33,438 bases of DNA from Phenylobacterium sp. CCH9-H3 (GTDB lineage Bacteria; Pseudomonadota; Alphaproteobacteria; Caulobacterales; Caulobacteraceae), in the NCBI RefSeq assembly GCF_001557235.1, contig NZ_LSJI01000050.1, positions 1-33,438 of the forward strand, given 5' to 3'. The notes beneath the pieces are model-generated. The model saw only the letters and a program-made list of their open reading frames with translations, was not told the DNA's origin and did no database searches. Shown one piece after another: positions 1 through 7,773 of the stretch. The first letter of the stretch is position 1, and the number at the start of each line of letters is the position of its first letter. The position numbers were made by a program, and so were the translations under genes.

Positions 1-197
1 TTGCCGTAGGAGTCCGCGGCGCGGATGCGACCGTCGGGCCGGTGGATGATCACCTCCCCGCGCTCGCGGACCGCGGTGCCGCGGGCGGCCGCCGCCGCGC
101 CGGCCTGGGTGTCGTGGGTCGAGCCGACCCGCGAGGCCCCTTCGCGGCGCGTCGCCCACCCGTCCCCGTGAGGCACGACATGGATACGCTTGGACAA
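1..197 (-). CDS. DUF2188 family protein, C-terminus cut by window edge
   Basis: Reading leftwards from a TTG codon at 197-195 gives SKRIHVVPHGDGWATRREG, followed by STHDTQ, an Ala-rich helix, and then GEVIIHRPDGRIRAADSYGN running off the window. This is the DUF2188 pattern: an HVVPH...GW start, a THDTQ segment and a GEV.IH..DGRIR..DSYGN end. The family is small (usually about 70-80 residues) and its function is unknown; about 65 residues are visible, so only the last few are missing. The TTG start is chosen because a purine-rich AGAAGGAAG stretch lies just upstream and no ATG in this frame gives the conserved N-terminus. It is transcribed away from the XRE operon, with a palindromic regulatory region between them. 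Confidence 0.7.
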   Translation of the reverse strand, partial: MSKRIHVVPHGDGWATRREGASRVGSTHDTQAGAAAAARGTAVRERGEVIIHRPDGRIRAADSYG

Positions 198-281
198 TCT
201 CGTCTTCCTTCTGCTGGCGGCGCGAGGGCCATCCCCCGGTCGCACAGCCAAGATCGCTGAGAGTCGCGATGTCGTCAATAC

Positions 282-298
282 TCACATTGATAATGTGA
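282..298. promoter_or_regulatory. Perfect palindrome, likely operator of the XRE operon
   Basis: TCACATT-GAT-AATGTGA is an inverted repeat with perfect 7-bp arms around a 3-bp centre. It is AT-rich in very GC-rich surroundings and overlaps GATAAT, a plausible -10 hexamer. It sits 62 bp before the preferred start of the XRE gene and between that gene and the divergent DUF2188 gene. Autorepression by the XRE protein is an inference from position and symmetry. Confidence 0.5.
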
Positions 299-359
299 TT
301 AATACGAGCAAATGCTTGTCTCGTTGACAGCGGGCGTGAACAGAGTGCAAACATCCGGG

Positions 360-713
360 ATGGAGCGGACCCTCATCAACGTGGCCTTCGGGCGCGCCGT
401 GGCGCGCCGGCGCGAAGAGCTCGGGCTTACCCAGGCCGGCCTGTCGGCGCTTGTGGGACTCTCGCGCGCTTCGATCGCCAACATCGAGAAGGGCCGCCAG
501 AACGTGCTGCTGCACCACGTCTATGACTTGGCCGCCGCTCTGAAGATGGGCCGCGTCGGCGACCTGCTGCCCGCCCGGCCGCAGCCGGCCAAGGCGCCGC
601 AGGTTGAGGTGGCGATCTCCGACCCCACGGTCTCCGCGAGCGCCGTGGCGCAGCTCACTGACATGGTCACCTCGGCGCTGGCCGGGCGCGAGCCCGGAAA
701 GACCGGCGCATGA
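360..713 (+). CDS. XRE-family helix-turn-helix transcriptional regulator
   Basis: A small DNA-binding protein of 117 residues from ATG 360. The helix-turn-helix covers roughly residues 7-62: VAFGRAVARRREELGLTQAG, then LSALVGLSRASIANIEKGR, the usual HTH_3 layout with the recognition helix around SRASIANIEKG. The C-terminal half is Ala-rich without a recognised domain. An earlier in-frame ATG at 312 would add 16 residues that match nothing in the family, so 360 is preferred, although neither has a strong ribosome site. The stop overlaps the start of the ImmA/IrrE gene by four bases (ATGA), so the two are translationally coupled. XRE plus ImmA/IrrE pairs are known from phages and mobile elements, where the peptidase relieves XRE repression. 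It probably controls the four-gene block behind it. Confidence 0.9.
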   Translation: MERTLINVAFGRAVARRREELGLTQAGLSALVGLSRASIANIEKGRQNVLLHHVYDLAAALKMGRVGDLLPARPQPAKAPQVEVAISDPTVSASAVAQLTDMVTSALAGREPGKTGA

Positions 714-1249
714 CGATCGCGACGCGCGAGGCCAACCCGGCGGCCGCCCGCAAGGCGGCCCAGGACCTGCTCAACGCCTTCTCGGTGCGCGGCGCCCCCG
801 TGCCCGTCGAGAAGATGATCAAGGCCCGCGGCATCGCCCTGCAGTACGCGCCGCTGGACGAGGAGCTGTCCGGCATGGCCTTCATCAAGGATGGCGTCGG
901 CATCATCGGCGTGAATGCGCTGCATCATCCGAACAGGCAGCGGTTCACCGCGGCCCACGAGCTGGCGCACCACGTCCTCCACGCGCCGGAGATCACCGAG
1001 ATGATGCACGTGGATCGCGGCTTCCGGGTCCTGCACCGGGACCAGTTGGCGGCCCAGGGCACCGACCCCCTGGAGATCGACGCCAACGCCTTCGCGTCCG
1101 AGCTTCTGATGCCCCGCCAGTTCCTGATCGAGGCCATCGGCGACGCCGGGATCGACGTCGACGACGACGCCGCCGTACAGGCGCTGGCGCGCAGGTTCAA
1201 GGTCAGCGCCTCGGCTATGCGCAACCGCCTAAGCGGCGGCTGGTACTAA
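710..1249 (+). CDS. ImmA/IrrE family metallo-endopeptidase
   Basis: 179 residues. The zinc-protease motif HELAH is at residues 83-87 (F-T-A-A-HELAH-H-V), with downstream acidic residues in EIDANAFASELLMP (122-135) that supply the third zinc ligand in this family. N-terminal residues 12-40 form the usual helical part that leads into the catalytic domain. ImmA of ICEBs1 cleaves an XRE repressor and IrrE of Deinococcus cleaves DdrO; by analogy the likely substrate is the XRE protein encoded immediately upstream, with which it overlaps by four bases. The C-terminus (ALARRFKVSASAMRNRLSGG) is the helix-turn-helix-like tail often seen at the end of the family. The next gene begins 11 bp downstream, so it lies in the same transcription unit. 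Confidence 0.92.
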   Translation: MTIATREANPAAARKAAQDLLNAFSVRGAPVPVEKMIKARGIALQYAPLDEELSGMAFIKDGVGIIGVNALHHPNRQRFTAAHELAHHVLHAPEITEMMHVDRGFRVLHRDQLAAQGTDPLEIDANAFASELLMPRQFLIEAIGDAGIDVDDDAAVQALARRFKVSASAMRNRLSGGWY

Positions 1250-1260
1250 GGGGGCGCGTC

Positions 1261-2679
1261 GTGGGCTACGTCTTCTTCGACACCGAGACGACGGGCCTCC
1301 AGGAAGGCTTCGACCAGATCGTCCAGCTCGCGGCGATCCACACCGACCATGAGCTCCAGGAGTTGGGGCGCCTGAACGTGCGGTCCCGCCTACAACCGCA
1401 TGTCGTGCCGCATCCGCGGGCCCTGCGCGCCAATGGCCTGACCATCGGGCAGCTGACGGACCGGAGCCTGCCGTCGCACTACGAGATGGTCTGCCAGGCC
1501 CGTCGCCAGCTGCTGGCGTGGTCGCCCGCGATCTTCGCCGGCTTCAACTCGATCGGCTTCGACGAGAAGATGCTGCGCCACGCGCTCTTCCAGTCGCTGC
1601 ATCCGGCCTATCTGACGAGCAACCACCAGAACGGGCGCGGCGACGCCTTCGGGCTCGTCCAAGCCGCCTGCGCGCTTACCCCCGGCTGCCTCGTGGTGCC
1701 CCGAAAGGCCAATGGCCGCCCCACGTTCAAGCTCGACCTCCTGGCGCCCGCGAATGGCGTCGAGCACGCCGGGGCGCACGACGCGATGGCCGATGCCCGC
1801 GCGACGGTCGAGCTGTGCCGGATCGTGAAGGCGCGCTCGCCGGAGGCTTGGGAGCGGTTCGTACGCCTGTCGAACAAGGCCATGGTCGCCGAGCTGGTGG
1901 ATGGCGAGGACGCCTTCATACTGACGGAGTTCTTCGGCGGCGAGCCCTACCATCGCGTGGTCGCCTGCATCGGGCAGGATCGGTACCCGACGGGACGCTT
2001 CTGCCTGGACCTCTCGGCGGACCCTGACTCCTGGCGCCAGCTCTCGGACGAGGAGCTGCACGCGGCGGTGGCGCGGACGCGGAGCCCCATGCGGCGCCTG
2101 CGGACGAACAGCGCGCCGACGCTCACGCTGCTCCACGAGGCCGAGGATCACCTGCTTGAGGGGATCGATCCCGTCGAGGCCGAGGCGCGAGGCCGGGCGC
2201 TGCGGGCGGACCGGCAGCTCTGCGCGCGCCTGATCGCCGCCTACACCGCGGGGTGGGAGGAGACGGAGCCGTCGCCTCATCCCGAGCTTTGCCTGGTCTC
2301 GGGCGGCTTCCCCAACGACGATGACCGCGACCGCTGCCTCGACTTCCAGGACGCGGGTTGGCGCGGACGGACGGAGATCCTGGGCCGGCTGGTGGATCCA
2401 CGGCTGCGCGCCTTCGGCCGGCGGCTACTTTATAGCGAGCATCGGTCCCTGCTGTCGGACGCCGAGCGCCTGGCCGCCGACGCCGAGCTGGCCGAGCGCC
2501 TGCTTGTGGATCGCGGAGGCCCGCTGACGCTCGGCAAGGCCCTGGCGGAGACACAGGCGATGCTGGAGGACGAAGTCGGCGATCCGGCCGGCAACCTCGC
2601 GGGGTACCAGGGCTGGCTCGTGGCGCGGATCGGGCGGGCGGAGGCCTTCCTCCGGCAGCACGGGGCGCGGGCCGCATAG
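1261..2679 (+). CDS. ExoI-like DEDDh 3'-5' exonuclease (exodeoxyribonuclease I family)
   Basis: 472 residues from GTG 1261, close to the 475 residues of E. coli exonuclease I. The DEDDh motifs are all present: FFDTETTG at residues 5-12 (D7, E9), FNSIGFDE with D101, and HDAMADA with H173 and D178. The region after about residue 200 matches the ExoI-type extension (SH3-like and helical parts) in length only; I cannot verify it at domain level. ExoI degrades single-stranded DNA from the 3' end and acts in recombination and mismatch repair. The same frame is open much further upstream, but only from 1261 does it begin just before the catalytic motif, 11 bp after the ImmA/IrrE stop. Lying between an XRE/ImmA pair and a NACHT protein, it is more likely an accessory nuclease of that block than the housekeeping enzyme. 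Confidence 0.85.
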   Translation: MGYVFFDTETTGLQEGFDQIVQLAAIHTDHELQELGRLNVRSRLQPHVVPHPRALRANGLTIGQLTDRSLPSHYEMVCQARRQLLAWSPAIFAGFNSIGFDEKMLRHALFQSLHPAYLTSNHQNGRGDAFGLVQAACALTPGCLVVPRKANGRPTFKLDLLAPANGVEHAGAHDAMADARATVELCRIVKARSPEAWERFVRLSNKAMVAELVDGEDAFILTEFFGGEPYHRVVACIGQDRYPTGRFCLDLSADPDSWRQLSDEELHAAVARTRSPMRRLRTNSAPTLTLLHEAEDHLLEGIDPVEAEARGRALRADRQLCARLIAAYTAGWEETEPSPHPELCLVSGGFPNDDDRDRCLDFQDAGWRGRTEILGRLVDPRLRAFGRRLLYSEHRSLLSDAERLAADAELAERLLVDRGGPLTLGKALAETQAMLEDEVGDPAGNLAGYQGWLVARIGRAEAFLRQHGARAA

Positions 2680-2757
2680 CGGCGAAGGCCTCTGCGGTGC
2701 GCTAGCATCCCCCTGGCCTCGCAGCTATCTCAACAGCCACGCTACAACCCCGGGGGT

Positions 2758-5700
2758 TTGCCCATCCCGCAGCATCTCGAATACGGCTGGGTACGGCTAT
2801 GGCTCCCCATCGACAGGGTGGGGGGCTCCGAGCCGCGTGCTCTGGACGGCGATAGCCGAAGTGGTGCCACCCTGGCGCAGCTGGCGGAAGAGCCCTGCCT
2901 CGTCCTGCTGGGCGCTCCAGGCATGGGGAAGACGCGAGAGGCGGAGGCTGCAGCGACCAGCCTTCGGACCGCCGGCGAGCTGGTCAGCGTCGTGCAGCTT
3001 GGCCGCCGGGCCGACCCGGGCCAAAGCCTGGTCGACCTGCTTGACGGGACAGCCGGCGTGGCCTGGAGGGAAGGGGGGCGCGCCTGGCACATCTTTCTTG
3101 ACGGCATCGACGAGGCGGCTGGCGGCGCCGCCGGCGTTGAGGGCCCCCTGCGCCGGTTCCTGCAAGCCCTCATCGCCTCCGGTGGCCCGCTGCCCCGTCT
3201 ACGCTTGCGGCTGCTTTGCCGGACGGTGGAATGGGCGGCGGCCCTCGATCGCGTCCTCAGCCTCATCTGGCCCGAGACCGAGATCGGTCGGCTTCAGATC
3301 GCGCCGCTCTCCGAAGAGGATGTGCGGCAGGCGGTAGATGTCGTCACGGGCGACGCCAAAGAGGCTGATCGCTTTCTCGAGGCGGCGAGGCGCAGCCGCG
3401 TCGAGGCGCTCACGCAACGGCCCGTCTCGCTTCGGCTCCTCACCGAGCTGTTCCACGAGCAGAACGATCTGCCGCCGGGCCAGTCGGAGCTGTTTCGGCG
3501 CGGCCTCCAGGCGCTTCTTGAGGAGCCGGATCCCGCGGTGGCGACGCGCGTGCGTCGTGGCCCAACCGACGTGTCCGAGAGGCTGACGGTCGCGGCGCGG
3601 ATCGCCGCCGTCACGACATTCTCAGGCCTGACTCGCGTCTGGACGGGCGCCGCCGGCTCGAGGCCCGCGGGGGCCTTCAGCCTGGCGGACATCGCTGGCG
3701 GCTCGGAGCGCGGCTCGGCTTACAGCTTCCCGGTGAGCGAGGAGGACCTGCTGGAGGTTCTGCGCAGCCCCCTCTTCGTTGCGGTGGCGCCTGACCTCTT
3801 CGGGTGGGCACACCAGACCTTCGCCGAGTATCTCGCGGGGCGGTATCTTCTTGAGCACGGTTTGAGCGCGCAGGAGGCGCTGAGCCTGCTTGCTGTGCCT
3901 GAGCCCGGGGCAACCGGGGGAGTGGCGCCGCAGCTGCGGGAGGTCGCCGCCTGGATCGCGACCGACTCGGAGGAGATGTTCGAGCATCTGCTCGCCGCCG
4001 AGCCTGACGTCTTGCTGCAGAGCGACGTCGCGGCTGCAGGCCCGGACCAGCGCGCTCGCCTTGTGCAGGCGCTGCTGCAGCGCCTCAACGATGGCGAGCT
4101 CGTGGATGCTTACTTCGGCCTCGTCCACCTCTTCGGGCGGCTCGCCCACGAGGGCTTGGGCGGACAGCTTCGCGCCTTCATCGAGGACCGCGGGAACTCA
4201 GAGTTCGCGCGACGCGCAGCCATCGACATCGCCGAAGAGAACCGGCTGGACGAGCTAGCCGCGCCGCTGGCGTTGATCGCGCTCTCCCAGAACGAGCCGA
4301 CGCTCCTGCGAAAGGATGCGGCCTACGCGGTCGCCAAGCTGGCGGATCCGCGGGCGAAGGCCGCGCTTGCCGGAGTTCTCAGCCAGGACCTGCGGGCCGA
4401 CGTCGATGACGAGCTGAAGGGCGCGGTCTTGGCGGTCGTGTGGCCGGACTACCTAGATATGCCCCAGCTGCTGCGGGTGCTCGCGCCCCGCAAGAGCTCA
4501 AATCTGATTGGGCACTACTCGCTCTTCCAGAGGCAGCTTGCATTTGGAGAGCTCTCTGCGCCTGACGCGCTCGCCGCCATCGACTGGCTGCGCGGCCATG
4601 TGGCTGCCGAGATCAACGACTTCAGCTGGCGCGGCGTCCTGAGCAAGGTGTTCTGGGCCGTGGCCTCCCGGCTGGATGACCCCCAAGTCCGGGAGGTGCT
4701 GGCTCACTTCATCGCCGAGCTGCTCGGAAACCCCGGCAGCTGGATCTACGACGGAGACCCGACCGACGCCGATGATGGCGGAACGCCCGCGTGGGGTGGC
4801 GGTCCCGCAGATCGGCTTGCCCTGGTCCGGCTACTGCTCCGCCAGGCGAGCGACCCCATCCAGATGGCGCGCCTGGCGCCCCATTTTGTCGCGCGGCTCG
4901 TCGAGCCCGGCGACCTCGATGCCTACCTCGCAGCCCTTCGCGAGGAGGGAGATGAGGCTCAGGGCCGCGCCCTGGTCGAGGTCGTCCTCAGCATCGCTAG
5001 GCAGATCCCGATCGATGATCTCGGCTCGGTCTGGGACCTGGCGGAGAGCCATCCCGCTCTGCACGCCGGGCTGGAGGCGACATACTTCGTGCCGCTGGAC
5101 TCCCAGGCCGCGGCCTGGATGCGAGACTCGCTCCGCCGGAGCCGTGAGCGGGAGGCCCGCCAGGCCCAGACGTCCGAAGGCGCTTCCCGAGCCGACGCCG
5201 GCGCGAGGGCGCTTCTCGACCAGATCGAGGGTGGAGACGCCGAGGCCTGGTGGCGCCTGAACCTCCAGCTCTTCGTGTCCGACGCCGGGCGTTATGAGGC
5301 CGAGTACGAGTTCCTGAGCGATCTCAAGGGCGCGCCGGGCTGGGCGCGACTGGCTCCTCAGGATCAAGCGCGCGTCGTCGCCGCCGCCGAGGCTTATCTT
5401 CGCAACGCGAAGCTGACCACGTTGCGATGGCTCGGCAGCAACTCGCACCACCGGCCCGCGGCCGCGGCGGTGCGCGCCTTCCGCTTGCTTGCGGAGGAGC
5501 GGCCCGAGCTTCCGGCCAGCCTTCCGGCTGAGGTGTGGGCGCGCTGGGCGCCCGCCCTGATCAGCTTCTTTGACAACGACGTGAATGCGGCCGCGCCGAC
5601 GCTCGCGGCCCTCGCGACCACCGCCTATGCAAAGGCGCCTGCCGCCGTCATGCGGTCGCTTGCGCGGCTTGCCCTCGGCCCTCGCTCAGAGGGGCTGCCG

Positions 5701-7773
5701 GAGCGCCCCCTTGATCTGCTCTCCGGCGCAGTGGACGCCCGCCTTCTGGCCTTCCTCGAGCGCGTGCGGCGTCGCCCAGGCCGCAAATCCGCCCGCGAGC
5801 CTCACCTCTATGCGTTCCTGGTGCGGTCCGGCGGCAGCGAGACGATCAGGGCCCTGCTCGACGCTCTCAAGGCGCCAGCGCCTTCTGAGGCCTTGGAGGC
5901 GGAGGGCCCGCTGTCGGAAGGCGTTCGCGCGGCAAGCGAGCTAGTTCGGGAGGGCGTGCCGGAGGCATGGGACGCGCTGCTCGAGCTGGGGCCGCGCGAT
6001 GCCGAGCTAGCGCGTGCGATCTGGAGCGAGCTTGCGCAGCAAGTGGCTTTCCGGCGCACCGCCTCGATTCTGGACCAGCCGGAAGCGACGCTTGGTCAAG
6101 CCTACCTTGAGCTCGAGAGGCTCTTTCCCGAGCGGCCGGATGACACCGGTGGGGCGCGGTTTCTGTCGGCTGTCGACTATGTCGAGCGGCTGCGCAGTGG
6201 GCTCGTCAGCCAGCTTGTCGCTCGCGGGACCGAGGCCGCCGTCATGGCCCTCGAAAGGATCTCGGCCGCCCATCCGGACATCAGCTGGCTTCCGTGGCGC
6301 ATCCAGGAGGCGCGTCGCAACTTCCGCGCTGTGGCGCGGCGGCTGCATGCGCCCGCCGAGATCATCGCGACGATCGCCGCCTTTCGCCCACCACTCCCGC
6401 GGCGGGACGAGGTGCGCGCGGCGCAAGCCGCAAGCCGGCCGCGCCCTGCGCCGGACGGCCTGGAGGCGCCGCCCACAGAGCCCGACGGTCCCGCCTCGCC
6501 TGGAGAGTCGACCGCGCCGGACGGTGTCGCCACCGCGAGGCGTCGGTTGAGGATCCTGGCTGTCGCCACCGAGTGGAGCTCCGCGCATGGTGGCGTCTCG
6601 ACCCTCAACCGCGAGCTCTGCGTGGCCCTCGCGTCCCTGGGCCACGAGGTCAGATGCGTGGTTGTGGACCCAACGGGGGAGGAGACGACAGCGGCGGACA
6701 TGCTCGGCGTGAGTCTAGTCGCGTGCCCGAAGGGCCTGTGCATCCCGGAGGACCAGCGCTTGCTGCTGGTGCGCAGCCGCGACCTGGAGGGCTTCGCGGC
6801 CGACATCGTCCTCGGCCATGACCACGTCACCGGCCCAGCGGCCCTGCGCATGGCCGAGGAGCTTGGCGCGGCCTACGTCCACATGTTGCATACCGTGCCG
6901 GAGGAGGCGGAGGGCCTGAAGAGCCGCTCGGCTGGACCTGGACGCGCGCTTCTCCGCGGCGATGACAAGGCGAACGACCAGATCGCGCTGTGCCGCGCAG
7001 CGCAGCTCGTGGTCGCTGTTGGGCCGAAGATCCACGCGTCGATCGCCGTGCGCCTGCCTCGTGGAAGCCGCTTGGTCGAGATCGTCCCGGGCCTGAATGA
7101 GGAGCTGCTGTCTCACGAGGCCGACGTCACGCAGCTTCCCAGAAGCTACGGGCTGATGAGCGCGCGCATGCAGGACGCTGACCTTAAGGGCGCTCGGCTT
7201 GCCTGCGAATGCTTCCGGGAGGCGGGCCTGGCCCACGCGTGGCAGCCGGGAGGCCGGCCGCACTTGATCCTGCGAGGCTTCTCGGATCGCGCCACGGAAG
7301 AGTTCGAGCAGGCGATTGGCCCGCGCGACCAGTTCAGTGAGTGGGTCTACACCCGCGGCTACACGGAGGACGTCGCCGAGATGCACGAGGACATCCGGAC
7401 GGCCTCGGTCGTGCTTATGCCGTCACGGACGGAGGGCTTTGGGCTGGCCGGCCTCGAGGCGATCGCAGCTGGCGTACCGGTCATGCTCTCGCTTGAGAGC
7501 GGACTAGCGGAATACCTGTCCCGGGCCGTCGCTACCCGCCAGATCGACGAAGCGCTCATCGATGGCTGCATCCTGGGCGTCGTGGGCCCTAGCCCGGCCG
7601 TGACGTCCGAATGGGCGGGCAGGGTCGGCACCGTCTTGCTCGATCGCCCAGCGGCGTTCCAGCGCGCCCGGGCGCTGCGAGATGCGCTCCGACCGATGAT
7701 GAGCTGGCCAGCGGCGGCGGCGTCGTTCTCAACGGCCGTGCAGGACATGCTGGCGCAGGGATCGGGAAGCTAG
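2758..7773 (+). CDS. NACHT-type STAND NTPase fused to helical repeats and a C-terminal GT4-like glycosyltransferase
   Basis: 1671 residues. A P-loop NTPase comes first: Walker A GAPGMGKT at 52-59, Walker B HIFLDGIDEA at 111-120, an arginine-bearing LLCRTVEW strand, the APLSEEDVRQ segment, and a NACHT-like HQTFAEYLAGRYL end near 352. About 850 residues of Ala/Leu-rich helical repeats follow, HEAT-like in the part around DPRAKAALAGVL. A Pro-rich linker (about 1205-1262) leads to a GT-B glycosyltransferase from 1264. It has the HGGVS nucleotide-sugar loop (1277-1281), R1470 and K1477 that bind donor phosphate in GT4 enzymes, and an EX7E motif (E1559, E1567), so it looks catalytically intact. TTG 2758 is the first sensible start after the in-frame stop at 2677-2679. 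Only about 50 residues precede Walker A, so no N-terminal effector fits; the glycosyltransferase may be the effector. That role is inferred. Confidence 0.85.
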   Translation: MPIPQHLEYGWVRLWLPIDRVGGSEPRALDGDSRSGATLAQLAEEPCLVLLGAPGMGKTREAEAAATSLRTAGELVSVVQLGRRADPGQSLVDLLDGTAGVAWREGGRAWHIFLDGIDEAAGGAAGVEGPLRRFLQALIASGGPLPRLRLRLLCRTVEWAAALDRVLSLIWPETEIGRLQIAPLSEEDVRQAVDVVTGDAKEADRFLEAARRSRVEALTQRPVSLRLLTELFHEQNDLPPGQSELFRRGLQALLEEPDPAVATRVRRGPTDVSERLTVAARIAAVTTFSGLTRVWTGAAGSRPAGAFSLADIAGGSERGSAYSFPVSEEDLLEVLRSPLFVAVAPDLFGWAHQTFAEYLAGRYLLEHGLSAQEALSLLAVPEPGATGGVAPQLREVAAWIATDSEEMFEHLLAAEPDVLLQSDVAAAGPDQRARLVQALLQRLNDGELVDAYFGLVHLFGRLAHEGLGGQLRAFIEDRGNSEFARRAAIDIAEENRLDELAAPLALIALSQNEPTLLRKDAAYAVAKLADPRAKAALAGVLSQDLRADVDDELKGAVLAVVWPDYLDMPQLLRVLAPRKSSNLIGHYSLFQRQLAFGELSAPDALAAIDWLRGHVAAEINDFSWRGVLSKVFWAVASRLDDPQVREVLAHFIAELLGNPGSWIYDGDPTDADDGGTPAWGGGPADRLALVRLLLRQASDPIQMARLAPHFVARLVEPGDLDAYLAALREEGDEAQGRALVEVVLSIARQIPIDDLGSVWDLAESHPALHAGLEATYFVPLDSQAAAWMRDSLRRSREREARQAQTSEGASRADAGARALLDQIEGGDAEAWWRLNLQLFVSDAGRYEAEYEFLSDLKGAPGWARLAPQDQARVVAAAEAYLRNAKLTTLRWLGSNSHHRPAAAAVRAFRLLAEERPELPASLPAEVWARWAPALISFFDNDVNAAAPTLAALATTAYAKAPAAVMRSLARLALGPRSEGLPERPLDLLSGAVDARLLAFLERVRRRPGRKSAREPHLYAFLVRSGGSETIRALLDALKAPAPSEALEAEGPLSEGVRAASELVREGVPEAWDALLELGPRDAELARAIWSELAQQVAFRRTASILDQPEATLGQAYLELERLFPERPDDTGGARFLSAVDYVERLRSGLVSQLVARGTEAAVMALERISAAHPDISWLPWRIQEARRNFRAVARRLHAPAEIIATIAAFRPPLPRRDEVRAAQAASRPRPAPDGLEAPPTEPDGPASPGESTAPDGVATARRRLRILAVATEWSSAHGGVSTLNRELCVALASLGHEVRCVVVDPTGEETTAADMLGVSLVACPKGLCIPEDQRLLLVRSRDLEGFAADIVLGHDHVTGPAALRMAEELGAAYVHMLHTVPEEAEGLKSRSAGPGRALLRGDDKANDQIALCRAAQLVVAVGPKIHASIAVRLPRGSRLVEIVPGLNEELLSHEADVTQLPRSYGLMSARMQDADLKGARLACECFREAGLAHAWQPGGRPHLILRGFSDRATEEFEQAIGPRDQFSEWVYTRGYTEDVAEMHEDIRTASVVLMPSRTEGFGLAGLEAIAAGVPVMLSLESGLAEYLSRAVATRQIDEALIDGCILGVVGPSPAVTSEWAGRVGTVLLDRPAAFQRARALRDALRPMMSWPAAAASFSTAVQDMLAQGSGS

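Noticed and set aside
604..1260. Long open frame running into the ExoI gene from upstream
   Set aside because: It is the shifted reading of the XRE and ImmA/IrrE genes; the translation is Arg/Pro-rich until the catalytic motif, and GTG 1261 explains the real gene.
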